A DNA stretch of 64,000 nt, from the NCBI GenBank assembly GCA_031291095.1, contig JARLJR010000014.1, forward strand, positions 1 through 64,000, read 5' to 3'. Of the stretch, positions 51,701 through 62,545 are shown piece after piece. The position numbers and the translations under genes were made by a program. The notes under the pieces were generated by a model that was not told the DNA's origin, made no database searches, and saw only the letters and a program-made list of their open reading frames with translations. Each line of letters starts with the position of its first letter. The stretch's first letter is position 1. Source of the DNA: Legionella sp. GTDB lineage: Bacteria; Pseudomonadota; Gammaproteobacteria; Legionellales; Legionellaceae.

Positions 51701-52182
51701 AAAAGATTTTGCCAATGGCGAGCACGGTTTTTTGCCAATTCTAAATCATTAGCCAATAAGGCTTGCCCTATGTCGCCAAATTTGCCCCCGGACAAGGCAA
51801 TTAAGCCTGCGGAGTACTCTTCAATCCATTGATTTTGAACGCGTGGCTGTCCTTGATGCTGCCCCTCTTGGTATGCTTTAGAAACCAGGCAGGTCAAATT
51901 TTTATAGCCTTCCGCATTAAGGCATAACAGCACTAAAGACGAAATCCGCTCTGGTTGCAGGGGATCATGACAAGGCAGGTCGCTACCGAGAATCGGTTTA
52001 ATTCCTGAATCTAATGCATATTGGTATAATTTTACCGCAGCAAATAAATTGCAATGATCGGTAACCGCAACGGCGCACATCCCCCGTGAGGGCAATGCCT
52101 TCATTAATGGCTTAATTCGCACAAGGCCATCAACTAATGAAAATTCCGTGTGAACGCGCAGGTGAACAAAACGTTGTTGCAT
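48736..52182 (-). CDS. dnaE: DNA polymerase III alpha subunit
   Basis: An 1148-residue replicative polymerase of the DnaE1 type, close to the 1160 residues of E. coli. The N-terminal PHP domain starts FVHLRVHTEFSLVDGL. The polymerase core has the catalytic aspartates in MPDFDIDFCMEGRDRVIDYV and the GRGSGAGSLVAYAL block. Tandem helix-hairpin-helix and OB-fold regions follow (the latter near VCAQVSGIRKIITKRGK). It copies the chromosome as part of the holoenzyme. Confidence 0.96.
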   Translation of the reverse strand: MQQRFVHLRVHTEFSLVDGLVRIKPLMKALPSRGMCAVAVTDHCNLFAAVKLYQYALDSGIKPILGSDLPCHDPLQPERISSLVLLCLNAEGYKNLTCLVSKAYQEGQHQGQPRVQNQWIEEYSAGLIALSGGKFGDIGQALLANDLELAKNRARHWQNLFSNRFYLEIQRTGRPDETQYNEQLIALADELQLPLVATNDVRFIDAEDFEAHEARVCIHDGYSLADPRRSKQYSTQQYLRSAEEMEALFADLPSAIQNTVEISKRCTVKLDLGNSYLPNFPIPEGSTVENYLSHLSQVGLEERLTQIFKNKSAEELAAKRGEYDKRLQIELDVINNMGFPGYFLIVADFIQWAKLNGVPVGPGRGSGAGSLVAYALKITDLDPLEYELLFERFLNPERVSMPDFDIDFCMEGRDRVIDYVAEKYGRQSVSQIITFGTMAAKAVVRDVGRVLGHPYGFVDKLAKLIPFEIGITLSKAMEQEPELERRYQEEEEVKELIDLALKLEGITRNAGKHAGGVVIAPSLLTDFTAIYCEEGSTQIVSQFDKDDVEAAGLVKFDFLGLRTLTIIDWALATINKQNQKNGLPTIDISQIPTDDEATFDLLKACKTTAVFQLESRGMKELIGRLQPDCFEDIIALVALFRPGPLQSGMVDDFIDRKHGRAAVDYPHPDLEPILKPTYGVILYQEQVMQIAQVLANYSLGAADLLRRAMGKKKPEEMAKQREIFTEGATARGVDEKVATYIFDLMEKFAGYGFNKSHSAAYALVAYQTAWLKAHYPAAFMAAVMSSDMDNTDKVVTFIDECAHMKLTVLPPLVNQSMYHFTVTDDTTIVYGLGAIKGVGENAIDCITQERVVQGSYTDLYSFCQRLDLRKVNRRVLEALIKSGAFDVWKVERAVLTASLEKALKVAEKEHQNQSSGQFDLFSILEDDASNQEYVECKPWSEAQRLDGEREVLGFYLTGHPADQYRREFVDFIVPIGQLNPSVHKKAVICAQVSGIRKIITKRGKKLVIIGMDDSTSRMDVVVFGEVFESFTSPLASGDMLVVEGEVAHDDFSGGVKMTANCLYNVSSARSRFARCLELRLKSEHQSMLSSIQAILKGHSGGCAIQFAYTNEHAKAQLSLAKQWYVEPSDELLGLLTNLLGEERAVMKY

Positions 52183-52232
52183 AGAAGAATAAACTCAATC
52201 GCCGGTTTTAATCTGGGTCGATTCTAACGTAA

Positions 52233-53567
52233 TTATTGTCGGGGATCAAAAGCGTCTCTCACTGCATCAGCAAATAAGTTAATTGCCAGGACCAACAAAA
52301 ACATAAAGATAAAGGCTGCTAACATAGGCCACCACACCACCGGATCCCGTGCTAACTCAAGTCGGGCACTGTTGATCATATTCCCCCAGCTAATTGTCAT
52401 GGGTGAAACACCAACGCCAACATAGGATAGCAACGCTTCTGCCATAACTAAAAAACTAAAATCAAGAACCAGGGTAATTACCACTATATGCATTACATTA
52501 GGCAATAAATGTTTGCGCAAAATGGTAAACCAATTAGAACCTAAAGCACGAGCCGCCAAAACATAATCAACCTCACGTAATTTTAAGGCTTCGGCTCGTA
52601 AAAGGCGGCATAAACTAGTCCAACTGGTTACCCCTAAAATCAAGCATAAGGCGAGTAACCGGGCATCCGCACTTTGTGCCAAAGTAGGAAATTGTTCGGG
52701 ATGATTGGCAATGTAGGTTTGTAATGACAAAATCGATGCGGTAATTAGCAACACTCCGGGAATAGAGCTTAAGGTGGTGTAGACATATTGAATAATATCG
52801 TCTGCCAAACCACCAAAATATCCAGCAACCACACCTAAAAATAAAGCTAAAGGCAACATAAAGAGCGTGGTCAATAAACCAATGATTAAACCGGTGCGAA
52901 TACTTTTAATCGTAAAATAAAAAATATCTTGGCCAATTTGCCCTGTTCCTAAAACATGGAAAACACGGGATAGTTGGTAACCATAAACAATAAAAAAAGT
53001 AAGTAAGGTGAGCGTAAACACCACAGTAAGATTTGTAGAAGTGAAATACCGGTTTGGCTTACTACCACACAAATAACGATAAAGGATAAGCATACCAACA
53101 AATACTAGACCAACTCCCAACCCCCATTGCAGGGAATACCAAGCTTTGCTTTTAAGGACTTGCTCCTTTTCTGCCTCAGTGCTTACCCATTTTGCAGGAT
53201 AATTTAAACGTGGAAAAAACTGTGTGACAACGCCATTAACTAACATAGTATCTGTAACAAATTGGTATAAGGCTAATGGGGCTGAATAGGTCTTTTCATT
53301 AATTTCATCAATTGGCGATAAGAGTTTATCCAGTACTGATATGGAGGATTCGGACTGATTATTAGATTGAAAATGAATTGAATCTAATACGCCTATGGTG
53401 ATAAATGCTAAAAGAATAATCCCTGCACTTACGGCAATGGGGCGATGCAGGATCATCGAAAAAGAACGGCGAATGTGTTGTTTGCGTAGACTTAATAAAA
53501 TAGTAAGCGTTCCCAATACCAGGAGGATGAGAAAACATTTATCAGTCCATAAAAAGTCAAATGTCAT
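52233..53567 (-). CDS. Oligopeptide-type ABC transporter permease (OppC/YejE-like)
   Basis: A 444-residue inner-membrane permease, longer than the usual 300 because of two extra N-terminal helices and a periplasmic loop (about residues 1-165). The core is OppC-like, with the EAA loop reading EALKLREVDYVLAARALGSNWFTILRKHLLPN (in parts: REVDYVLAARALGSN and ILRKHLLPN) that docks the ATPase. Together with the OppB-like permease and the binding protein upstream it should import peptides or a related ligand. No ATPase gene lies within this window. Confidence 0.88.
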   Translation of the reverse strand: MTFDFLWTDKCFLILLVLGTLTILLSLRKQHIRRSFSMILHRPIAVSAGIILLAFITIGVLDSIHFQSNNQSESSISVLDKLLSPIDEINEKTYSAPLALYQFVTDTMLVNGVVTQFFPRLNYPAKWVSTEAEKEQVLKSKAWYSLQWGLGVGLVFVGMLILYRYLCGSKPNRYFTSTNLTVVFTLTLLTFFIVYGYQLSRVFHVLGTGQIGQDIFYFTIKSIRTGLIIGLLTTLFMLPLALFLGVVAGYFGGLADDIIQYVYTTLSSIPGVLLITASILSLQTYIANHPEQFPTLAQSADARLLALCLILGVTSWTSLCRLLRAEALKLREVDYVLAARALGSNWFTILRKHLLPNVMHIVVITLVLDFSFLVMAEALLSYVGVGVSPMTISWGNMINSARLELARDPVVWWPMLAAFIFMFLLVLAINLFADAVRDAFDPRQ

Positions 53568-53590
53568 TTTTTATTCTCTGCTATAAGCGA

Positions 53591-54568
53591 TTACGACAGC
53601 TTAACCCGCGGATCAACCAACATATAAGAAAAATCAGTCAATACCAAGCCCACGATGTACAGTATCGACCCCAGAAATACCATAGCACGAACAATGGCAA
53701 AATCCTGTTGTTGAATCGCATCAATAATATAACTACCTAAACCTGGAATACCAAAAAAGGATTCCAAAATTAAACTTCCCATGAAAAGCGAAGGAATAAT
53801 AACCACGACTCCAGTTAGGATCGGCAGCATTGCATTTTTTAGCACGTGCTTAAACATAATTTTGCGCTCAGCTAAGCCTTTGGCTCGCGCCGTTTTCACA
53901 TAATCCTTATTCATTTCCTCTAAAAACAAAGTCCGATACCAACGGCCACCTGCTCCTAAACTCCCCAATACCGCCACCACCACCGGAAGAATAATAAATT
54001 TAAATGCTTCCACGCCCCCATCGTAGCCCGAAATAGGCACCAGACGCAGTAATTTTCCAAACAGATATTGACCGCCGATAATGTAAAATAAACTGGAAAT
54101 GGACATTAAAATAATGCAAATAACCACTCCTGTTAAATCCAGATAAGTGCCTCGGAAAAACGCCATAGACATAGCCAATACAATATTGCTAAACACACCA
54201 AGAAATAAAACCGGTATGGCAATAGCTAAACTAGGCCACATCCGGAAGGTAATATCTTGGCTGATATCACGTCCAGCATCCGACATCCCAAAATCGAAGG
54301 TAAATAAGCGCATCGATTTTTGGAAAAATAAAGTCGCTTCGAGCTTCTCCAATCCCGTTTTCTGCTCGTTAAAAAACAAGGGTAAATCATAGCCATGTGC
54401 GGCTTTCCAATCATCAATAACTTGCTGTTGCACATGCTTTTGCCCCAAATGCATACGGGCAATATCGTCCGGCGTATTTACCATAAAAAACAAAATAAAG
54501 GTAAGCACATTAATGCCAAAGAGGATGGGAATTGCATAAAAAAATCGACGTATTAAATACTTCATCAT
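53591..54568 (-). CDS. Oligopeptide-type ABC transporter permease (OppB/YejB-like)
   Basis: A 325-residue permease with six helices. It starts MKYLIRRFFYAIPILFGINVLTF, which is typical of OppB proteins. The EAA loop reads YVKTARAKGLAERKIMFKHV and the C-terminus ends VDPRVKLS. It overlaps the binding-protein stop by four bases (ATGA) and is followed by the OppC-like gene, so the three genes form one operon. Confidence 0.9.
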   Translation of the reverse strand: MMKYLIRRFFYAIPILFGINVLTFILFFMVNTPDDIARMHLGQKHVQQQVIDDWKAAHGYDLPLFFNEQKTGLEKLEATLFFQKSMRLFTFDFGMSDAGRDISQDITFRMWPSLAIAIPVLFLGVFSNIVLAMSMAFFRGTYLDLTGVVICIILMSISSLFYIIGGQYLFGKLLRLVPISGYDGGVEAFKFIILPVVVAVLGSLGAGGRWYRTLFLEEMNKDYVKTARAKGLAERKIMFKHVLKNAMLPILTGVVVIIPSLFMGSLILESFFGIPGLGSYIIDAIQQQDFAIVRAMVFLGSILYIVGLVLTDFSYMLVDPRVKLS

Positions 54569-56733
54569 GGCAGATTAATCCTCTTAGCAGGCTGTTTTTC
54601 TTTCTTTGCGTAGGCAATAAATAAGGGTAAAACCAAAGCAAGAATTAAAACAAGTAATAAAACTAAAGGCCAAAAAATCGGTTGATTCCATTCAAGACGT
54701 AATCGATTACGTTCTGGCACATCAAGCGCTACGTATTTTAAAGTACCTAAAGAAATGGTGTTATGTTTCGTTGGAGAAACCCAATTGTGAGCTAGAATAA
54801 AATTCTCCGTGTTGTACCCCCAAGACCAAGGCGCATCACGGCGAACAATTTCCAACATGCTGTCAATAATCTGCTGTCTTGTTGCATCATTTTTACGATT
54901 TTTCATCAAATCAAATAAGCGATCAAATTCAGGATTTTGGTAATTAGCTGCATTTTCACCGCCATGCTTTACCTTCCCATTAGCCCCATAGAGCTGGAAT
55001 AGGAAATTTTCCGGATCGGGATAATCCGCCACCCAACCCCAGCTAAATATTTGAGCATCACCTACGCGCATTTTTTCTTGGAATCGATTATATAAAGTTG
55101 CTCGCACATTCAAATCAATACCAATACTGGCAAATTGTTTACGCATCCAATCCAGCATGGCCTTATCTCCTGGCCCTCCGGTACTCATGGTATCGTAATG
55201 AAGAATGAGCGCCTTGCCGGTGTGCGGATCAATCCCCCCAGGATAGCCTGCCTCAGTCATTAATCGTTGCGCATCACTTATTGAACGTCGAACAGCCTCA
55301 TTATTTTTCCACTCAAAAACATAAGGATTAATACCTGCCTTCCCCTCTCGATAACCAAAAATACCAGGAGGAATAGGACCTTGAGCAGCATTTCCTCGCC
55401 CATTATAAAAAATAGCAATGCGCTCATCGTCATTCACAGCAATAGAAATTGCTTGTCTTAATTTACGTGCGCGTTCGCTTGAGCCCCCAACAACACTGTC
55501 TAACATATTAAATCCCAGGTAGTAGACGCTAGGTTCTTGGGTTTGTGTTAGGTACACATGCTTCTGGCGCATTTCTGGAGTTAGAATTGCATTTCCGTGT
55601 TTATTAATATGGATGGCCTGATCGAAGCTGTCTGAACTAATGGTGGAATCATCATAATAGCCTTGTAAAAACTTATTCCAGCGTGGAATCGTTTCTTTTT
55701 CTAAAGTAAATACAATTTTATCGATTAAGGGCAATCGTTCTCCTGCATGACGCAAAAATCCCGCCTTTTTATCTTCATCTGAACCTACTGTTGGGAAAAA
55801 CTGTGGATGAAAATTAGGGTTTCGCTCCAAGATCATGCTGCGATTGGGATTATTGGTGGTCAGCATAAAAGGCCCGGTACCTATAGGATACCAACTTAAG
55901 GAAATATTTTTATCACTCATTCCGGGTTGGGAGTAAAATACATCAGCCTCCCAAGGAATGGGGGCGAAAAAAGGCATAGCCAACCAAAATAGAAACTGCA
56001 TGTATTGGCCTTTCAAAGTGATCTCAAAAGTATAATCATCCAGTTTTTTTAGCCCTGCCAAGGGATACTTTCGTAAATCGGTATAAGCATTTAATCCGGG
56101 GAGTGTTTTTCCATACTCTTTAAAACCCACGATGTATACACTCATTAATCCATAAATGGGAGAACTTACCGCAGGATTAGCCAAACGTTTAATTTGATAA
56201 ATATAATCATCAACTATGAGCTCGCGTGTACCGGTATGTTTAAAATCGGATAGCTGATTAATGCGATGCTCATCTAAATAATCCGGTGCTAAATGATGAT
56301 ATAAGTAATGACCATCTTGGGCTCGTGCTAATGCAGGATGAGGTTGGTAATAAATACCTTTATTAATATGTAGGGTATATACGGTATAGGCCGGTGCCGT
56401 TTGGCTATTTTCGGGCAACAGTTTACCTTGGGCATCCAAATACCTGGTTTGTGGAAACTGGGCTGCAGTGTAGGGAATTAACTGATAAGGTCTTAGCAGG
56501 TAATCATATTCGAGTAAGGGTTCATAAATTTGTGAGATGAATAAGTATTCGTTTAATGAGTAGGATAATGCTGGATCTAAAGTTTTTGGTTGCTCGCCAA
56601 AAGAAGCATAAAAAATAAGTTCGTTTGCTTGGCTTTGTGGGTAAGGATTGTTAAGAACCCAGGAGCGGGCGGCCTGGGTTAGATTGAGGCTGTTTAGCAT
56701 CAAAATTAGGAACAATCCTGTTCTTAGTGTCAT
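54565..56733 (-). CDS. ABC transporter substrate-binding protein with C-terminal membrane anchor
   Basis: A 722-residue family 5 (oligopeptide/nickel-type) binding protein. The signal peptide covers about residues 1-21 (LFLILMLNSLNLTQAARS). The binding core has GEQPKTLDPALSYSLNEYLF near the start and SWGWVADYPDPENFLFQLYG late, the typical signature. Unusually, a membrane helix (about residues 680-705, PLVLLLVLILALVLPLFIAY) and a basic tail follow, so the protein is probably anchored in the inner membrane rather than free or lipid-modified. The ligand is not known. Confidence 0.88.
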   Translation of the reverse strand: MTLRTGLFLILMLNSLNLTQAARSWVLNNPYPQSQANELIFYASFGEQPKTLDPALSYSLNEYLFISQIYEPLLEYDYLLRPYQLIPYTAAQFPQTRYLDAQGKLLPENSQTAPAYTVYTLHINKGIYYQPHPALARAQDGHYLYHHLAPDYLDEHRINQLSDFKHTGTRELIVDDYIYQIKRLANPAVSSPIYGLMSVYIVGFKEYGKTLPGLNAYTDLRKYPLAGLKKLDDYTFEITLKGQYMQFLFWLAMPFFAPIPWEADVFYSQPGMSDKNISLSWYPIGTGPFMLTTNNPNRSMILERNPNFHPQFFPTVGSDEDKKAGFLRHAGERLPLIDKIVFTLEKETIPRWNKFLQGYYDDSTISSDSFDQAIHINKHGNAILTPEMRQKHVYLTQTQEPSVYYLGFNMLDSVVGGSSERARKLRQAISIAVNDDERIAIFYNGRGNAAQGPIPPGIFGYREGKAGINPYVFEWKNNEAVRRSISDAQRLMTEAGYPGGIDPHTGKALILHYDTMSTGGPGDKAMLDWMRKQFASIGIDLNVRATLYNRFQEKMRVGDAQIFSWGWVADYPDPENFLFQLYGANGKVKHGGENAANYQNPEFDRLFDLMKNRKNDATRQQIIDSMLEIVRRDAPWSWGYNTENFILAHNWVSPTKHNTISLGTLKYVALDVPERNRLRLEWNQPIFWPLVLLLVLILALVLPLFIAYAKKEKQPAKRINLP

Positions 56734-56810
56734 TGTACATCCTTATTTTAAACTGATTGGCCTATCACTGCCACGTCATCCCGAACGTAGTAGTAAAGCC
56801 CGCTTAAGCT

Positions 56811-58838
<2,028 letters not shown>

Positions 58839-58896
58839 CTATCCGTTCTTTAATTGTTACCATTTGAGTTAATAACCCTGTCCCGTCTACAGGGTA

Positions 58897-58930
58897 ATGA
58901 CAAATTCCTCAACTTAATGGAAGTGTTTTA
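58897..58930. repeat. Right half of a CACTGCCATTAA-type element
   Basis: The stretch AATTCCTCAACTTAATGG-AAGTG resembles the right edge of the 7175-7320 element (ATCCTTAACTTAATGGCAG). Upstream at 58873-58893 lies CCCTGTCC..CTACAGGG. It is probably a decayed copy between ligA and the lipase-like gene. Confidence 0.4.
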
Positions 58931-59033
58931 CACATCATTATAAAAATGGTCAAATCTGGGCTTAAAACATTAGTTTATCACTAATTTTTATGCTATAGAT
59001 ACAGGTTAAATCGAATATTGAGGCATGATAAAA

Positions 59034-59921
59034 ATGGACTTTAAACGTGTTTTAATCGCTTTTTTATTAGCTGTATTTTCAACATTAATTCAGGCCGATG
59101 ATAATCCAGGCATTGCCTTTGTACATGGTACAGGGGATCATCGAGAGGATGCTTATGGAGGTTATTGGAAAGTTGATTTTATCGACAGCGTCATTCAAGG
59201 ATTAGCAAATCCTGAAAACTATGTAGTCACTCATTGTAATTACAGTAATTACATGTGGGATGAAACAGCTGGCGAATGCACCGTGGAGCAATTATTAAAA
59301 TTCATACACGATAATAACATTAGCACCCTCACGGTTTATACCCATTCCAATGGGGGCAATGTATTACGCTGGATTTTATCAAACCCCACATACAGTAGCC
59401 GCTACATGGAGCTAAAAAAACACATTGGGAAAGTAATTGCTTTAGCCCCATCAAGCACAGGCACGCCCCTTGCTGACTTGGTATTAAGTGGCCATGTTAT
59501 AAGCTCAAGCTTATCCTGGATTTTAGGCTTCCATGGCGATGCCATCAAACAGCAACGCGTCGGTGATATGCGTATATATAACGAAGAATTATTATTCGGC
59601 ACTCAAGGTCGTCCCTCATTGCCAGTACCGTTTAACCCAATCGTTGGTACCGATGTGGTTGCATCACCGTTATCCTCAGGCAGTTATTGCAACGGCTATT
59701 TGCTTAACAGTGGATTAAAAATTACTAAATTATATCTTGATAAATGTTCCGATGGATTTTTAAATTGCAGCTCTCAGGAAGCAGCAGGAGAAATCTGGTT
59801 TCGCGATAAAGATCGCCTGGAAAACAATTGGACTTTAAGTCATAACCAGAGCAGACATTCCTGTTTTGGACTGGATAAAATTCTTATAAGTGCCTTAGCT
59901 ACAGAAGGAGCTGTACAATGA
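59034..59921 (+). CDS. Secreted lipase-like alpha/beta hydrolase
   Basis: A 295-residue protein with a signal peptide (MDFKRVLIAFLLAVFSTLIQA, cut before DDNP). The first strand and oxyanion region read GIAFVHGTGDHRED. The nucleophile motif is VYTHSNGGNV with candidate Ser105, where a Thr stands in for the first Gly of GxSxG. Six Cys suggest disulfides. It may act on lipids or esters outside the cell or in the host vacuole and could be type II secreted. An ATG at 59025 is three codons earlier, but GAGG is only one base from it, so the second ATG is preferred. It overlaps the next gene by four bases. Confidence 0.75.
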   Translation: MDFKRVLIAFLLAVFSTLIQADDNPGIAFVHGTGDHREDAYGGYWKVDFIDSVIQGLANPENYVVTHCNYSNYMWDETAGECTVEQLLKFIHDNNISTLTVYTHSNGGNVLRWILSNPTYSSRYMELKKHIGKVIALAPSSTGTPLADLVLSGHVISSSLSWILGFHGDAIKQQRVGDMRIYNEELLFGTQGRPSLPVPFNPIVGTDVVASPLSSGSYCNGYLLNSGLKITKLYLDKCSDGFLNCSSQEAAGEIWFRDKDRLENNWTLSHNQSRHSCFGLDKILISALATEGAVQ

Positions 59922-61093
59922 AAACCACCCATCTTTTTTTAATGTCTGCATTTTGCTTGAGCCAAGCCCATGCATATACATTACCTCAGCACCCTACTAA
60001 AGCTTATGAATGTAATGACTGTGCTAAGTTATCTCATGAAACCTTACGGGCTAGCTGGACAATAGCGCAAACACCCATGACACATAAGGTCAGTAAAGAC
60101 CAGAAAAGTTATAGCTATAATCAAGTCATTACTCTAGAACAGTTACGCCAGGGTGTCGCCATATCAACTCGCGCCCCCGGTGCTGTAGTGCGAATTACCC
60201 CTCTACAAAAAAAATCCGTACCCACCCTAGAGCTACAAACACCACAAAATCAGCATTTAAGTCTGAAGGAGGCTTCTGCCCTATACTCTCAGGATGAAGA
60301 TTTAGATGAATCATTGCTTGCAGCAGAGCATCAAACCATGACCCAGCTTAAACCTGAACTGGGCTTTGGTACCTTTATTCTTAAAAGCCAAACCCCTTCG
60401 GCCAATGATGCTAATTCTTATCTGATTAATGTGTTTGATAAATTTTCATTGCTCTATTTAAAAGTTGAGCCAAGTTCCTTACAGTATCAATATGGCGATG
60501 AGTTTTCTGCGACGATTTCCTTAAAAGATTATGATACCGACTATTCTGTAGATGATGTTTATGTGTCCTTAGTAGGCACCAATGATGAGTTTATTCCATT
60601 AAAACTGAGCAAAGTAAAGCGGAATGAATTTAAAGCTAAAACCAAGTTAATGTCTGAGTTGAATACCCATGGCGATAATTGGTATGTGGAAGCAGAAGTA
60701 TTTAGTGAACAGGAAGATGGTCATGTACGTCGTACAGCACGAAGCGCATTTTCTTACTCAATTCCATCAGCAAGCTTAATCGCACTGAAAAAAGTATCCT
60801 CGAATCCATTAACCTTCACTGCAACCGTGGATGTAGCTACTGCAAGCCGCTATGCGCTGCAAACAATACTTTTTAATCGCAACAGTGCAGGGCAACTTCT
60901 GCCAGTCGAAACCGCTCAAAGCGCACAGTGGTTAGAGCCAGGAAAACAAACAATTAAATTTAGCTTTGACAATTCCAAGCATTTAACAGAGGATACGCTA
61001 TCCGTTGGTTATCTGCATCTTACTGATTACGGTCAGTTGAAAACCGTTTATCAATACGATGAGCCAATAAAACTTAGCAAACTCATGGATTAA
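59918..61093 (+). CDS. Secreted DUF4785-like protein
   Basis: A 391-residue secreted protein with a signal peptide (residues 1-19, ending SQAHA). A Cys pair, YECNDCAKLS, lies just after it, followed by beta-rich Ig-like domains (TFILKSQTPSA and YGDEFSATISLKDYDTDYSV). It resembles the DUF4785 family, which I know from Legionella and related bacteria and which has no known function. Its start overlaps the lipase-like gene (ATGA), so the two are translationally coupled; it may be a partner or chaperone of that hydrolase. Confidence 0.7.
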   Translation: MKTTHLFLMSAFCLSQAHAYTLPQHPTKAYECNDCAKLSHETLRASWTIAQTPMTHKVSKDQKSYSYNQVITLEQLRQGVAISTRAPGAVVRITPLQKKSVPTLELQTPQNQHLSLKEASALYSQDEDLDESLLAAEHQTMTQLKPELGFGTFILKSQTPSANDANSYLINVFDKFSLLYLKVEPSSLQYQYGDEFSATISLKDYDTDYSVDDVYVSLVGTNDEFIPLKLSKVKRNEFKAKTKLMSELNTHGDNWYVEAEVFSEQEDGHVRRTARSAFSYSIPSASLIALKKVSSNPLTFTATVDVATASRYALQTILFNRNSAGQLLPVETAQSAQWLEPGKQTIKFSFDNSKHLTEDTLSVGYLHLTDYGQLKTVYQYDEPIKLSKLMD

Positions 61094-61096
61094 TGC

Positions 61097-62323
61097 ATGC
61101 AATTTTTATCGTCGTTCACCCTTCTTGAGGGCATTGCATTGGCAATTGCCCTGCAGTTTTTCTTCTTTATTTGGTTCTTGGTCAAGCAAAGCCAACTCAA
61201 AAAACTAAGTGCCCAACTTAATGAAAAAGTAGTTGAAACATTTACCAACCAGCTGCATCAAGTACATCTCGATCTTAATGATAAAATCGGCCAGGGGCAA
61301 TTGCTTACGCAACAACTAATTCATGACACCGTACACAAACAAATGACTGATGTACGTGAACAGATGAGCCATAGCTTCAAACAACATGCCAGTTCCCTCA
61401 CCTCTCATCTACAAATTCTTACTGAGGAAATTCGCAACCATTTACATAGCCTAACGCAACAGGTTAATCATAAACTGACTGAAGGTTTTGAAAAAACTTC
61501 ATCAACGTTTATTGATGTGGTAAAAAGACTAACCATTATTGATGAGGCACAAAAGAAAATTACTGAGCTCTCAAGTCATGTGGTCAGTTTGCAAGATGTA
61601 TTAGTTGATAAAAGAGCGCGCGGAGCTTTTGGTGAAGTCCAACTCTCTGCATTAATTGGTAATATGATTCCAGCAACTCACTATCAAATGCAGTACACAC
61701 TAAGCAATCAAAAGCGCGCCGACTGTATTTTGTTTTTGCCAGACCCTACTGGGAATGTGGTTATTGATGCAAAATTCCCCTTAGAAAACTATCAACGTCT
61801 TATCAATTGCGAAGTGAGTTCGGTTGAGCGCAAGTCGTTGCAACAGCAGTTTCGCCAAGATATTCAAAAACACATTAAAGACATTGCAGAAAAATACATC
61901 ATCCCTAATGAAACCAGTGATGGTGCCATGATGTTCATTCCTGCCGAATCAATTTTCGCAGAAATCCATGCAAACTACCCTGATTTAATTGCCTTATCAC
62001 AACGCTTAAAAGTATGGATGGTTTCCCCCAGTACCTTAATGGCCGTATTAACCACCGCGAAGGCAGTGCTTAAAGACGATGCTACTCGCAAGCAAATTCA
62101 TATCATTCAAAAGCATTTACATGCATTAGCAGATGATTTTCAACGTTTTGAAAAGAGAATGGATAAATTATCCAAGCATATTAATCTGGCACATCAAGAT
62201 GTGAATGAAGTGAATACTTCAGCGAAAAAGATTAGCTCTCGCTTTCAAAAAATTGAATCGGTAGATATCGATTTAGAAGAAATAGAATTAATTGAAACGG
62301 ATGAAATAAGTCAGGAAGCTTAA
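61097..62323 (+). CDS. rmuC: DNA recombination protein RmuC
   Basis: A 408-residue RmuC. One N-terminal membrane helix (about residues 12-28) is followed by a long coiled coil (about 35-170), then the nuclease-like RmuC domain with KRARGAFGEVQLSALI, CILFLPDPTGNVVIDAKFPLENY and MFIPAESIFAEIHANYPDLI. RmuC limits inversion at short inverted repeats, perhaps by cutting DNA structures. It starts three bases after the preceding stop. A hairpin follows it directly. Confidence 0.92.
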   Translation: MQFLSSFTLLEGIALAIALQFFFFIWFLVKQSQLKKLSAQLNEKVVETFTNQLHQVHLDLNDKIGQGQLLTQQLIHDTVHKQMTDVREQMSHSFKQHASSLTSHLQILTEEIRNHLHSLTQQVNHKLTEGFEKTSSTFIDVVKRLTIIDEAQKKITELSSHVVSLQDVLVDKRARGAFGEVQLSALIGNMIPATHYQMQYTLSNQKRADCILFLPDPTGNVVIDAKFPLENYQRLINCEVSSVERKSLQQQFRQDIQKHIKDIAEKYIIPNETSDGAMMFIPAESIFAEIHANYPDLIALSQRLKVWMVSPSTLMAVLTTAKAVLKDDATRKQIHIIQKHLHALADDFQRFEKRMDKLSKHINLAHQDVNEVNTSAKKISSRFQKIESVDIDLEEIELIETDEISQEA

Positions 62324-62349
62324 AAACTCCTCGTCATTCTGAGGAGTTT
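62324..62349 (+). terminator. Hairpin after rmuC
   Basis: AAACTCCTC (62324-62332) and GAGGAGTTT (62341-62349) form a perfect 9-bp stem immediately after the rmuC stop. The lower part of the stem is A/T-paired and the Ts of the second arm can serve as a short U-tract, so it likely terminates the operon. Confidence 0.6.
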
Positions 62350-62545
62350 ATGACGAAGGAGCTCCTGAATGAGGCACAATTTTAATCCGTGCCACATTCG
62401 GGAGATCCCTCACTTCGTTCGGAATGACGTAGCGGGACAGCGTAGTTTAGAATAAACTCATCAACAAATTGAACAGTTTATATTCTAACTTCCCAATTTA
62501 TTTGCTACAATCTACCTCGATTTTACAACACTGGAGTAAAACATC

